The notes beneath the pieces are model-generated. The model ran no database searches. It was not told the DNA's origin and worked only from the letters and a program-made list of their open reading frames with translations. From the NCBI GenBank assembly GCA_964367905.1, contig CAYIZP010000030.1, positions 1 to 41,430 of the forward strand: a stretch of 41,430 nucleotides of DNA, written 5' to 3'. The position numbers were made by a program, and so were the translations under genes. Positions 7,311-15,643 of the stretch are shown piece after piece; position 1 is the first letter of the stretch, and each line of letters begins with the position of its first letter. This stretch comes from CAUPWF01 sp964367905. Lineage in GTDB: Bacteria > Bacillota > Clostridia > Lachnospirales > Lachnospiraceae.

Positions 7311-8399
7311 ATGATATCAAATCAAATATTGCAAAGTACAATTGAGGGTTTAAAAGATATTACCAAGGCAGAGCTGTGTGTACTAGACCTAGAAGGGAAG
7401 GTGCTAGCAAATACGTTCTCTGACACTATCAGTTATGAAAAGGCGGTGCCGTCATTTGTGGAGTCGCCAGCAGATAGTCAGATTGTACAAGGATATCAGT
7501 TCTTTAAGATATTTGACGAACAACAACTGGAATATATCTTGGTTGCAAATGGGGGCGGCGAAGATGTGTATATGATAGGCAAAATGATTGTTTTTCAAAT
7601 TCAAAATCTCTTAGTTGCATACAAAGAGCGGTTTGATAAAGATAATTTTATTAAGAATTTACTATTAGATAATCTTTTGTTGATCGATATATATAATCGT
7701 GCAAAAAAATTACATATTGATACTGAGATGAGAAGAGTTGTGTTTATTATAGAGGTAAGTGAAGGGAAAGATGTAAATGCTCTCGAAAAATTCAGAATTA
7801 TTTTAGGCGGAAAATCTAAAGATTTTATTACAGCGGTTGACGAGAACCATATAATTGTGGTAAAAGAATTAAAGGAACATGAAAGTTATCATGAGATGAA
7901 GATTGCAGCTAATGAGATGTTGACGCATCTAGAAGAAGTTGAGTCTTATGATTTTCATGTTGCATTTGGTACAATCGTTGGAGACATAAAAGAAGTATCT
8001 AAATCATATAAAGAAGCGAAAATCGCTTTGGATGTAGGGAAGATCTTCTTTCAAGATAAAAAAATCATTGCATATAGCACTTTGGGGATAGGGCGTTTGA
8101 TCTATCAGTTGCCAATTCCGCTATGCAAGATGTTCATTAAGGAAATATTTGAAGGGAAGTCCCCGGATGATTTTGATGAAGAGACATTGACGACGATTGG
8201 GAAGTTTTTTGATAATAGTTTAAATGTATCAGAGACTTCAAGACAACTATATATACATAGAAACACCTTAGTTTATCGTTTAGATAAGCTACAAAAAAGT
8301 ACAGGGTTAGATTTACGTGTGTTTGAGGATGCGATTACATTTAAGATTGCATTGATGGTGGTGAAATACATGAAATACATGGAGAATCTCGAGTACTAA
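7311..8399 (+). CDS. PucR/CdaR-type transcriptional regulator
   Basis: The protein has 362 residues. The start at ATG 7311 is supported by AAAGGAG eight bases upstream; the frame is open further upstream without support. The C-terminal 55 residues (FDNSLNVSETSRQLYIHRNT, then LVYRLDKLQKSTGLDLRVFED) are the PucR-type helix-turn-helix domain. The middle part (about 120-260) fits the GGDEF-like CdaR domain that precedes it, and the N-terminal 110 residues form a probable sensory domain with no transmembrane segment. Relatives respond to purine breakdown products or sugar diacids, but the ligand here is unknown. It lies 16 bases before ftsE, so it may be the first gene of that operon. Confidence 0.85.
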   Translation: MISNQILQSTIEGLKDITKAELCVLDLEGKVLANTFSDTISYEKAVPSFVESPADSQIVQGYQFFKIFDEQQLEYILVANGGGEDVYMIGKMIVFQIQNLLVAYKERFDKDNFIKNLLLDNLLLIDIYNRAKKLHIDTEMRRVVFIIEVSEGKDVNALEKFRIILGGKSKDFITAVDENHIIVVKELKEHESYHEMKIAANEMLTHLEEVESYDFHVAFGTIVGDIKEVSKSYKEAKIALDVGKIFFQDKKIIAYSTLGIGRLIYQLPIPLCKMFIKEIFEGKSPDDFDEETLTTIGKFFDNSLNVSETSRQLYIHRNTLVYRLDKLQKSTGLDLRVFEDAITFKIALMVVKYMKYMENLEY

Positions 8400-8415
8400 A
8401 AATTAGGAGGAAGTA

Positions 8416-9096
8416 ATGATTGAACTTATTGACGTGAAGAAAGAGTATTCACAAGGGAATGCAGCATTAAACGGAGTGAGTCTTAAGATTGAACAGGGCG
8501 AGTTCATATTTATTGTAGGGGACAGTGGTTCTGGGAAATCAACGCTAATTCGATTGATTATGAAAGAGTTAGACCCAACAAGTGGGACGATTATTGTAAA
8601 TGGTAAAAACTTAAAAAGAGTAAAGCACCGTCATATTCCAAAATATCGAAGAGCATTGGGTGTAATCTTTCAAGACTTTAGATTATTGAAGGATCGTAAT
8701 GTATATGAGAATGTGGCATTTGCACAAAGAGTAATCGAGACACCAAGTAGAGTGATTAAGAAAAAAGTACCTGCCGTACTTTCCTTAGTAGGATTGGCGC
8801 AAAAATATAAGTCTTATCCAAAAGAGTTGTCAGGTGGAGAACAGCAGCGCGTTGCGATTGCGAGAGCTATCGTAAATGAGCCAGCAATTCTATTGGCGGA
8901 TGAGCCTACTGGAAACCTAGACCCAACAAACTCATGGGAGATTATGAGTTTATTGGAAGAGGCAAATCAGATGGGAACAACAGTACTTGTTGTTACACAC
9001 AATCATGAGATTGTAGCAGAGATGAATAAACGTGTGATTACAATGAAACAAGGTGTAGTATTTAGCGACGAAGGTGGAAAAATAAATGAGAATTAG
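8416..9096 (+). CDS. ftsE: Cell-division ATP-binding protein FtsE
   Basis: The 226-residue ABC ATPase has Walker A GDSGSGKST (about residues 36-44), Q-loop VIFQDFRLL, signature LSGGEQQRVAIARAI, Walker B ILLADEPTGNLD and switch His in VVTHN. FtsE pairs with FtsX at the division site. In Gram-positive bacteria the complex activates peptidoglycan hydrolases through FtsX's outer loop, and in spore formers it also affects the asymmetric septum. AGGAGG precedes the start. It overlaps ftsX by 11 bases. Confidence 0.97.
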   Translation: MIELIDVKKEYSQGNAALNGVSLKIEQGEFIFIVGDSGSGKSTLIRLIMKELDPTSGTIIVNGKNLKRVKHRHIPKYRRALGVIFQDFRLLKDRNVYENVAFAQRVIETPSRVIKKKVPAVLSLVGLAQKYKSYPKELSGGEQQRVAIARAIVNEPAILLADEPTGNLDPTNSWEIMSLLEEANQMGTTVLVVTHNHEIVAEMNKRVITMKQGVVFSDEGGKINEN

Positions 9097-10000
9097 TACA
9101 ATAGGATTTACGATGAAGCAAGGTGTAGTTAATATTGCACGAAACAAGATGTTTTCTTTTGCATCAATATTAACGATGTCTACTTGTATATTTATGTTTG
9201 GACTGTTTTTTACAATTATCATTAACTTTCAGTCCATTGTTGAGAGCATGGGTGATGGTGTAGTAATTACAGTTTTCTTTGACAAGGATTTGGAGCAAGA
9301 GAGGATTGATGAAATTGGGGATCAATTAAAGACTCATGATAATGTGAGTCAGGTTGATTATACCTCGCCAGAAGAGGCTTTGGAAATTTATACAGAAGAC
9401 ATGGATGGTGTAGAAAAAGAACTGTTTACAGCGGGTTATTTCCAAGGGGACAACCCATTGGCGGATTCAGCAAACTACTCTGTTTATATGAATGACGTTG
9501 AATTACAGACAGAATTGGTTGAATATGCGGAAAGCATTGAAGGTGTACGTAAAGTAAATAAATCGGATGTGGTTGCAACAACCCTATCAAGCATTAACCG
9601 ATTAATCACATATGCATCAATTGCAATTATTTCTATTTTGCTATTGATTGCAGTATTCTTGATTAGTAACACCGTAACAATTGGTGTAAATGTTAGAAAG
9701 GGTGAAATTGCAATTATGAAATACATCGGTGCGAAAGATTGGTTTGTTCGTGCGCCGTTTGTGCTAGAAGGTCTCATCATTGGATTGATTGGAGCGGTTA
9801 TTCCTTTAGCAATTCTTTATTTTGCATATGAGCCATTGGTAACCTATGTGCTTGAAAGATTTGATGTGTTAGAAGGATTTATCTCGTTCTTGCCAATTCA
9901 ACAGGTATATGCGACAGTATTACCAGCTGGACTTGCTTTAGGAGTGGGAATTGGATTCTTAGGAAGTTTTATTACAATTCGTAGACATTTGAGAGCATAG
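9086..10000 (+). CDS. ftsX: Cell-division protein FtsX
   Basis: The 304-residue membrane protein has a first transmembrane helix at about residues 21-45, an extracellular domain of about 120 residues (EEALEIYTEDMDGVEKEL and so on), then three helices in the C-terminal half with the conserved NTVTIGVNVRKGEIAIMKYIGA region. It lacks a nucleotide-binding domain and relies on FtsE. The neighbouring carboxy-terminal protease is a common partner of ftsEX in Bacillota. Confidence 0.96.
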   Translation: MRISTIGFTMKQGVVNIARNKMFSFASILTMSTCIFMFGLFFTIIINFQSIVESMGDGVVITVFFDKDLEQERIDEIGDQLKTHDNVSQVDYTSPEEALEIYTEDMDGVEKELFTAGYFQGDNPLADSANYSVYMNDVELQTELVEYAESIEGVRKVNKSDVVATTLSSINRLITYASIAIISILLLIAVFLISNTVTIGVNVRKGEIAIMKYIGAKDWFVRAPFVLEGLIIGLIGAVIPLAILYFAYEPLVTYVLERFDVLEGFISFLPIQQVYATVLPAGLALGVGIGFLGSFITIRRHLRA

Positions 10001-10054
10001 TATAGCATTGTAATGCATAAGTTTAATAATTGAAGAGCATTTCAGGGAGATAGA

Positions 10055-11236
10055 ATGAATCAAACAAAGAATGAGTTTATAAAAGGGGTGCTATGTGGCA
10101 CCCTTATTATGTTAATCATCGTATTAGCGATTGTTGGTACCATATCGGTATTAAATATGAGTAAGTATGATGGAATTGTTAGTGATGAAGTAGAGGAGAA
10201 GATTGGAGTAATCCAATCGATTATTGATGCGGAGTTTTTATATGATGTGGATGAGAAATCCCTAGAGGACGGAATATATCTGGGAATTATGTATGGACTT
10301 GATGATCCGTACAGTACCTATTATAATGAAGAGGAGACAGCAGCTTTATTAGAGACGACTTCAGGGAAATATCATGGAATCGGTGCATCTCTGCTACAAG
10401 ACATGGAAACGGGTGTAATTTCTATTGTAGATGCATTTCAAGATGCTCCAGCCGCAAATGCGGGCTTGGAGTCGGGTGACATTATTGAGATGGTAGATGG
10501 AGAAGCAGTTACTGGTGTAGACTTGAATTCAGTTGTAGCAGATATTAAGGGAGAAGCCGGAACAGAGGTTGTACTTGGAATTATCAAGAATAAGACAGGA
10601 GACAGGGTAGATGTCGCTGTTGAACGCGCATTGGTCGAAGAGCAGACAGTTTCTTATGAGATGAAAGAAGATGGAGTGGGATATCTTGAGGTGACACAGT
10701 TTAGCGAGATTACATTGGAACAATATACGGCAGCTCTAGATGATTTGATAGCACAAGGAATGGAGTCATTGGTCATTGATCTTAGAAACAATCCTGGTGG
10801 TAATCTAGATACAGTTTGTAATATGCTAGATGTTTTATTGCCAGAGGGCGTATTAGTTTATACAGAGGATAAACAGGGTAATCGTACTGATTATACAAGT
10901 ACGGGTGATGATACATTTGATAAACCATTGGTTGTTTTAGTGAATAACTATAGTGCCAGTGCTTCGGAAATATTTGCCAGTGCGGTGCAGGATTATGAGA
11001 TTGGCACCATTGTAGGAGAAACCACATATGGAAAAGGTGTGGTACAGCAAATTTATAATCTGAATGATGGTACGATGATGAAATTGACGGAATCAGAGTA
11101 TTTTACACCGAATGGGAATAAAATACATGAGGTAGGGGTTACACCAGACTATGAGGTGGAACAAGAGTATCCAGAGGGAGATGAAGAAGACACTGTGGAT
11201 GAACAATTAGAAAAAGCAATCGAAGTATTGGAATAA
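10055..11236 (+). CDS. C-terminal processing protease (S41 family)
   Basis: The protein has 393 residues. An N-terminal membrane anchor (about 10-33) places the enzyme outside the membrane. A PDZ domain at about residues 100-185 contains GIGASL and AGLESGDIIEMVDG. The S41 core follows, with LRNNPGGNLDTV, the catalytic serine in NNYSASASEIFASAVQDY (Ser after Tyr-Ser-Ala) and the catalytic lysine in TTYGKGVVQ. CtpA/CtpB-type proteases cut the C-termini of envelope proteins; the B. subtilis CtpB acts in sporulation signalling. Whether this one does so is unknown. The C-terminal tail is acidic. Confidence 0.95.
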   Translation: MNQTKNEFIKGVLCGTLIMLIIVLAIVGTISVLNMSKYDGIVSDEVEEKIGVIQSIIDAEFLYDVDEKSLEDGIYLGIMYGLDDPYSTYYNEEETAALLETTSGKYHGIGASLLQDMETGVISIVDAFQDAPAANAGLESGDIIEMVDGEAVTGVDLNSVVADIKGEAGTEVVLGIIKNKTGDRVDVAVERALVEEQTVSYEMKEDGVGYLEVTQFSEITLEQYTAALDDLIAQGMESLVIDLRNNPGGNLDTVCNMLDVLLPEGVLVYTEDKQGNRTDYTSTGDDTFDKPLVVLVNNYSASASEIFASAVQDYEIGTIVGETTYGKGVVQQIYNLNDGTMMKLTESEYFTPNGNKIHEVGVTPDYEVEQEYPEGDEEDTVDEQLEKAIEVLE

Positions 11237-11265
11237 TAAAAACGGTTAGAGAGGAAGGATAAGTT

Positions 11266-12192
11266 ATGATTAACAAATTAGTGAAGAAAATTCAAGAAAC
11301 AAAGGCGCCAATCGTTGTGGGGTTAGATCCAATGATGAATTATATCCCAAATCACATTCAAGAGAAAGCATTTCAAGAGTTTGGAGAAACTTTAGAAGGA
11401 GCAAGCGAAGCGATTTGGCAATACAACAAGGAGATTATTGATCATACCTATGATTTGATTCCAGCTGTAAAGCCACAGATTGCAATGTATGAGCAATTTG
11501 GGATACCTGGATTACAAGCATTTAAGAAGACAGTTGATTATTGTAAGTCCAAAGATCTCGTTATTATTGGAGATATCAAGCGTGGAGACATTGGTTCTAC
11601 ATCGGCAGCATATGCAGTAGGACATCTAGGTAAGGTGCAAGTTGGCTCCAAGACTTACGTTCCATTCGATGAAGATTTTGTAACTGTGAATCCATATTTG
11701 GGCTCGGATGGGGTGAATCCATTTATTGATGTGTGTAAAGAAGAAAATAAGGGTTTATTTATTCTAGTAAAAACCTCCAATCCATCAAGTGGTGAGTTTC
11801 AAGATCAGTTGGTGAATGGACGCCCGATCTATGAGTTGGTTGGGGAAAAGGTTGCACAGTGGGGCGAAAAATGTATGGGTGACCAGTATAGTGCAATTGG
11901 AGCAGTTGTAGGTGCTACCTATCCAGAAATGGGCAAAGCACTTCGAAAAATCATGCCAAAAACTTATATCTTAGTACCAGGTTATGGTGCTCAGGGGGGA
12001 AAAGGAGCTGATTTGGTTCATTTCTTCAACGAAGATGGATTGGGAGCAATCGTGAATTCTTCTAGAGGAATTATAGCAGCATATAAGCAAGAGGCTTATG
12101 CGAAATACGGAGAGTTGAATTTTGGTGAGGCGTCGAGAGCAGCTGTTGTAGATATGGTAGAGGATATCAAGGGTGCACTAGAAAATAGATAA
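11266..12192 (+). CDS. pyrF: Orotidine-5'-phosphate decarboxylase
   Basis: The 308-residue enzyme makes UMP from OMP, the last step of pyrimidine synthesis. It belongs to the longer subfamily 2 (about 300 residues, against about 240 for subfamily 1). VVGLDPMMNYIPNH is the N-terminal strand and DIKRGDIGSTSAAYA carries the catalytic Asp-Lys-Asp set. AGGAAGG lies upstream. It is the first of four consecutive pyr genes and lies 29 bases after the protease gene, with no attenuator or PyrR-type leader in the gap. Confidence 0.97.
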   Translation: MINKLVKKIQETKAPIVVGLDPMMNYIPNHIQEKAFQEFGETLEGASEAIWQYNKEIIDHTYDLIPAVKPQIAMYEQFGIPGLQAFKKTVDYCKSKDLVIIGDIKRGDIGSTSAAYAVGHLGKVQVGSKTYVPFDEDFVTVNPYLGSDGVNPFIDVCKEENKGLFILVKTSNPSSGEFQDQLVNGRPIYELVGEKVAQWGEKCMGDQYSAIGAVVGATYPEMGKALRKIMPKTYILVPGYGAQGGKGADLVHFFNEDGLGAIVNSSRGIIAAYKQEAYAKYGELNFGEASRAAVVDMVEDIKGALENR

Positions 12193-12210
12193 AGATAATC
12201 GGAGAGAATC

Positions 12211-12981
12211 ATGGCAAATAAGTTTAAAGAAGAAGCAAAAGTGATGATGCAAGAAATGCTTGCAAAAGATATTTTCAGTATGTGGATTGAAACAAAGGAC
12301 ATTGCACAATATGCAAAGGTGGGACAATTTATTTCCCTATATACAAAAGACACAGGGAAATTATTGCCACGACCAATTAGTATCTGCGAAATCAATCAAG
12401 AGAAATCCAGTCTACGCATTGTGTATCGCGTAACAGGTGAAAATACAGGGACGGAATATTTCTCAAAACTATCATCAGGAGATACGATTGATATTTTAGG
12501 TCCGCTTGGAAATGGATTTCCACACATCGAAAAGAAGGCATTTTTAATTGGTGGAGGGATTGGAGTGCCACCAATGCTTGAGTTGGCGAAACAATTGAAT
12601 TGTGAAAAGCAAATCGTGGTTGGATATAGAGATGAAGTTTTCTTAACAGAAGATCTAGAGCAATATGGCAAGGTTTATGTTGCTACAGAAGATGGAAGTA
12701 CAGGAACAAAAGGTAATGTCATGGATGCGATTAAGGAGCAAGGGCTAGATGCTGAGATTATCTATGCATGTGGACCGACTCCAATGTTAAGAGCGATCAA
12801 AGAATATGCTGTCACGAATCAAATCGAATGTTATCTGTCATTGGAAGAGAAGATGGCATGTGGTGTTGGTGCGTGTTTGGCATGTGTGTGTGAAACAAAG
12901 GAAGTGGATGAGCACAGCAATGTGAATAATAAACGAATCTGTAAGGATGGTCCAGTTTTTGAGGCAACAGAGTTAGTGTGA
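12211..12981 (+). CDS. pyrK: Dihydroorotate dehydrogenase electron-transfer subunit
   Basis: The 256-residue protein is the FAD and 2Fe-2S subunit that passes electrons from PyrD to NAD+. FAD-binding PRPISICEI appears near residue 53 and GGGIGVPPMLEL near 112, then the NAD-binding part and the cluster ligands in MACGVGACLACVCETK with a later Cys in KRICKDGPV. Presence of PyrK means the adjacent PyrD is the NAD-linked class 1B type. The last codons run into a strong hairpin that covers the stop codon. Confidence 0.96.
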   Translation: MANKFKEEAKVMMQEMLAKDIFSMWIETKDIAQYAKVGQFISLYTKDTGKLLPRPISICEINQEKSSLRIVYRVTGENTGTEYFSKLSSGDTIDILGPLGNGFPHIEKKAFLIGGGIGVPPMLELAKQLNCEKQIVVGYRDEVFLTEDLEQYGKVYVATEDGSTGTKGNVMDAIKEQGLDAEIIYACGPTPMLRAIKEYAVTNQIECYLSLEEKMACGVGACLACVCETKEVDEHSNVNNKRICKDGPVFEATELV

Positions 12982-13000
12982 AAAATGGTATTTTTCACAC
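12976..13000 (+). promoter_or_regulatory. Perfect hairpin over the pyrK stop codon
   Basis: GTGTGAAAAAT (12976-12986) pairs perfectly with ATTTTTCACAC (12990-13000) around a 3-base loop. The TGA stop of pyrK (12979-12981) lies in the left arm. No T-run follows, so it is not a classic terminator; RNA pausing, processing or protection between pyrK and pyrD is possible. Confidence 0.5.
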
Positions 13001-13058
13001 GGCAATTTGTACCTGTGGTCCAAAGTTGCTAGAGTTAGAGAAGGAGGAAGTTATTAGA

Positions 13059-13961
13059 ATGAATACAATAGTAAACTTAGCCGGGGTAGAGTTAAAGAAT
13101 CCAATTATGACTGCATCGGGTACCTTTGGGTCTGGAAAAGAATATGGAGAATTTGTGGATTTGAATCAATTGGGAGCGGTAGTCACCAAAGGTGTGGCTA
13201 ATATTCCATGGCCAGGAAATCCGACACCTAGGATTGCGGAAATTCAGGGTGGAATGATGAATGCCATTGGGTTGCAAAATCCTGGGATTGATATATTTTG
13301 TGAAAGAGATATTCCATTTCTGCAACAATATGATACAAAGATTATTGTGAATGTTTGTGGAAAGACAACAGAAGATTATTGTGCAGTGGTAGAGAGACTT
13401 GCCAATGAGCCGATTGACATGATGGAAATCAATGTGTCTTGTCCAAATGTAAAAGAAGGTGGAATTGCTTTTGGACAAAACCCGAAGGCATTAGAAGAGA
13501 TTACAAGAGAAGTGAAGAAATATGCGAAACAGCCAATCATTATGAAATTGAGTCCCAATGTGACCGATATCACGGAGATGGCAAAAGCTGCGGAAGCAGG
13601 AGGAGCAGATGTGCTTTCTCTGATTAATACATTGACTGGTATGAAAATAGATGTAGACAAGCAATGCTTTGCGATTGCGAACAAGACAGGGGGTGTTTCA
13701 GGTCCTGCGATTAAACCGATTGCAGTGCGCATGGTATACCAAGTAGCAAATGCTGTGAAATTGCCGATTATCGGTATGGGTGGAATTATGACGGCAGAAG
13801 ATGCGTTAGAATTTATCCTGGCTGGGGCAACTGCAGTGTCGGTGGGGACAGCGAATTTCATCAATCCAACGGCTACAGTCGATATTTTGCGTGGAATTGA
13901 AGACTATATGCACAAAAAAAATATTATGGATATGAAAGCATTAATAGGTGTGGTAAAATAG
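13059..13961 (+). CDS. pyrD: Dihydroorotate dehydrogenase, class 1B catalytic subunit
   Basis: The protein has 300 residues. Translation starts at ATG 13059 after AAGGAGG (13041-13047); an open frame back to 12978 is an extension into the intergenic hairpin with no ribosome binding site. The FMN barrel motifs include NPIMTASGTFGSG near the N-terminus, NVSCPNVKEGG with the catalytic Cys of class 1B enzymes, MKLSPNVTDI, and GGIMTAEDALEFILAGATAVSVGTA (split: GGIMTAEDALEF and AGATAVSVGTA) for phosphate binding. It oxidises dihydroorotate to orotate in the cytoplasm with PyrK. Confidence 0.97.
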   Translation: MNTIVNLAGVELKNPIMTASGTFGSGKEYGEFVDLNQLGAVVTKGVANIPWPGNPTPRIAEIQGGMMNAIGLQNPGIDIFCERDIPFLQQYDTKIIVNVCGKTTEDYCAVVERLANEPIDMMEINVSCPNVKEGGIAFGQNPKALEEITREVKKYAKQPIIMKLSPNVTDITEMAKAAEAGGADVLSLINTLTGMKIDVDKQCFAIANKTGGVSGPAIKPIAVRMVYQVANAVKLPIIGMGGIMTAEDALEFILAGATAVSVGTANFINPTATVDILRGIEDYMHKKNIMDMKALIGVVK

Positions 13962-13984
13962 AATATAGATAGGAGTGAAAGATT

Positions 13985-14656
13985 ATGGAAGCATATAAAA
14001 AGCAGTTTATTGAATTTATGATTGATTGTGAAGTATTGAAGTTTGGAGATTTTGTAACAAAGAGTGGAAGAAAGACACCTTTCTTCGTAAATACAGGGTT
14101 CTATAGAAATGGTGCACAACTTCGAAAATTAGGAGAGTACTATGCAAAGGCGATTGAAAGCAAGTTTGGATTTGATTTTGATGTTTTGTTTGGACCAGCA
14201 TACAAAGGAATTCCACTAACGGTTGCAACGACAATGGCAATCAACGAAATTTCAGGGGAAGAGATTCGTTACTGTTCCAATCGAAAAGAAGTGAAGGATC
14301 ATGGAGATACAGGAATTTTATTAGGAAGTCCGATTCATGATGGGGATAAGGTTGTTATTATCGAAGATGTGACAACAGCTGGAACATCGATAGAAGAGAC
14401 ACTACCAATCATAAAAGCTCAAGGCAATGTAGAGACCATGGGACTGGTAGTTTCGGTTGATCGTATGGAAAGAGGGCAAGGGAGCAAAAGTGCACTTGCA
14501 GAAATTCAAGAGAAATATGGGCTACAGACGACAGCGATTGTTACAATGGCAGAGGTGATTGAGCATTTATATAACAAAGAATATTGTGGTAGAATTGTAA
14601 TCGATGATCAATTAAAAGCAGCGATTGATGAATATTATAAACAGTATGGGGTATAA
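13985..14656 (+). CDS. pyrE: Orotate phosphoribosyltransferase
   Basis: The 223-residue enzyme joins orotate to PRPP to give OMP. FGDFVTKSGRKTPFFVN is the N-terminal segment, GPAYKGIPL the substrate loop and VVIIEDVTTAGTS the PRPP-binding motif. Taken with pyrC, K, D and F in this window, it supplies the last four steps of UMP synthesis from carbamoyl-aspartate; carbamoyl-phosphate synthase and aspartate transcarbamylase are not seen here. Confidence 0.97.
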   Translation: MEAYKKQFIEFMIDCEVLKFGDFVTKSGRKTPFFVNTGFYRNGAQLRKLGEYYAKAIESKFGFDFDVLFGPAYKGIPLTVATTMAINEISGEEIRYCSNRKEVKDHGDTGILLGSPIHDGDKVVIIEDVTTAGTSIEETLPIIKAQGNVETMGLVVSVDRMERGQGSKSALAEIQEKYGLQTTAIVTMAEVIEHLYNKEYCGRIVIDDQLKAAIDEYYKQYGV

Positions 14657-14671
14657 CATCAGGAGGTCATG

Positions 14672-14824
14672 ATGAACGAAAAAGCATATAAGATTATGAA
14701 TATAGCAGGGATTGGAAATGTAGCAATCGGTATTATTGTCATTACCGTCGGAATTACCGTAGGTATCTTATCAATCGTAAGCGGTGTGAAATTAATAAAA
14801 GAGAAGAAAAATCTTATTTTCTAA
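14672..14824 (+). CDS. Short single-span membrane protein
   Basis: This short gene of 50 codons begins at ATG 14672 after AGGAGGT (14661-14667); an ATG at 14669 is too close to the site. The product has a charged N-terminus (MNEKAYKIMN), one hydrophobic span rich in Ile, Gly and Val (residues 11-39) and a basic KEKK tail. The strong ribosome binding site, tight placement between pyrE and the VanZ-like gene, and clean amphipathic design argue that it is real. The function is unknown. Confidence 0.7.
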   Translation: MNEKAYKIMNIAGIGNVAIGIIVITVGITVGILSIVSGVKLIKEKKNLIF

Positions 14825-14841
14825 AATGGAAGGAAAATGTT

Positions 14842-15321
14842 TTGAAAAATAATACACGAGAAAGGATTCGGTTCTTAGGAAAAATTCTCTTTGTAATATA
14901 CATTTTATTTCTATTATATTTTTTGTTAGTCACTGATTTTTATGGGCGAGATAATCTTCGAACAGAATATTCTTATAATCTAGAATTATTTAAGGAAATC
15001 AATCGGTTCTGGTCGAACCGAGATATCTTGGGTCCAGTTGCAGTAATATCAAATATTGCTGGTAATGTTTTAATATTTGTACCACTTGGGTGGTTGTGGG
15101 CAATGGCAAGCAAGCGCAGGAACTTTATAACGACATTGTTTTTCTCATTACTGATTAGTCTAGGAGTTGAGGTGATTCAACTTCTAACAAAAATTGGAAG
15201 TTTTGATGTAGATGATTTGTTTTTAAATACTTTAGGCGGTTGTATCGGCTATATCATGTTTTCTATTTTTTGTGCCATAAGGAGAATGCATGTTTCAAAT
15301 AAAGCGAAAAGAAAAGAATAA
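14842..15321 (+). CDS. VanZ-family membrane protein
   Basis: The protein has 159 residues with a TTG start (14842) after AAGGAAAA; no in-frame ATG fits. Family features are the GNVLIFVPLGWLW motif, the conserved Glu-x-x-Gln (EVIQLL) and FDVDDLFLNTLGGCIGY near the C-terminus, within four membrane spans. VanZ itself gives low teicoplanin resistance, but most homologues outside van clusters have no known role, and no van genes are present here. Confidence 0.9.
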   Translation: MKNNTRERIRFLGKILFVIYILFLLYFLLVTDFYGRDNLRTEYSYNLELFKEINRFWSNRDILGPVAVISNIAGNVLIFVPLGWLWAMASKRRNFITTLFFSLLISLGVEVIQLLTKIGSFDVDDLFLNTLGGCIGYIMFSIFCAIRRMHVSNKAKRKE

Positions 15322-15643
15322 ACCCAATATAAAAAACAGAAAATATGGACAAGTGCATTTGCGCCACTCAAAAAAAGGCGTATACTCTTGTCTATTTGCT
15401 GTCTCTAATTTTATCTTACAACTCTCTTTTTTAGCAGCGGCCTTTACTACAAGAGGACAACTGCATGCGATTGTCGGGGCTTTAGCCTTTAGTTCAACAT
15501 TATTTGCTGGATTTGGCATCTATCTGGGAATTCTAGGATTCAAAGAGAAGGAAAAGAATTATATGACTTGCAAGTTGGGAATCGGAGGCAATGGACTAGT
15601 CGTACTATTTTATATATTATTATTTGTAAGGGGGCTACTCTAA
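15290..15643 (+). CDS. DUF6142-like small membrane protein
   Basis: The 117-residue protein starts inside the end of the VanZ-like gene after AAGGAG. A strongly basic N-terminal region of about 28 residues with HLRHSKKG is followed by three hydrophobic segments (about 30-50, 58-80 and 93-115). Similar proteins occur next to M29 aminopeptidase genes in Lachnospiraceae and are catalogued as DUF6142, from memory of the family. The function is unknown. Its stop directly abuts the next start codon (TAAATG). Confidence 0.8.
   Translation: MFQIKRKEKNKPNIKNRKYGQVHLRHSKKGVYSCLFAVSNFILQLSFLAAAFTTRGQLHAIVGALAFSSTLFAGFGIYLGILGFKEKEKNYMTCKLGIGGNGLVVLFYILLFVRGLL

Noticed and set aside
12978..13058. N-terminal extension of PyrD back to the GTG at 12978
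   Set aside because: It runs through a hairpin and ends before a strong ribosome binding site at 13041; PyrD normally begins near the chosen ATG.
14842..15321. VanZ-like gene as an antibiotic-resistance determinant
   Set aside because: No other van genes, and most VanZ-family proteins have no link to resistance.
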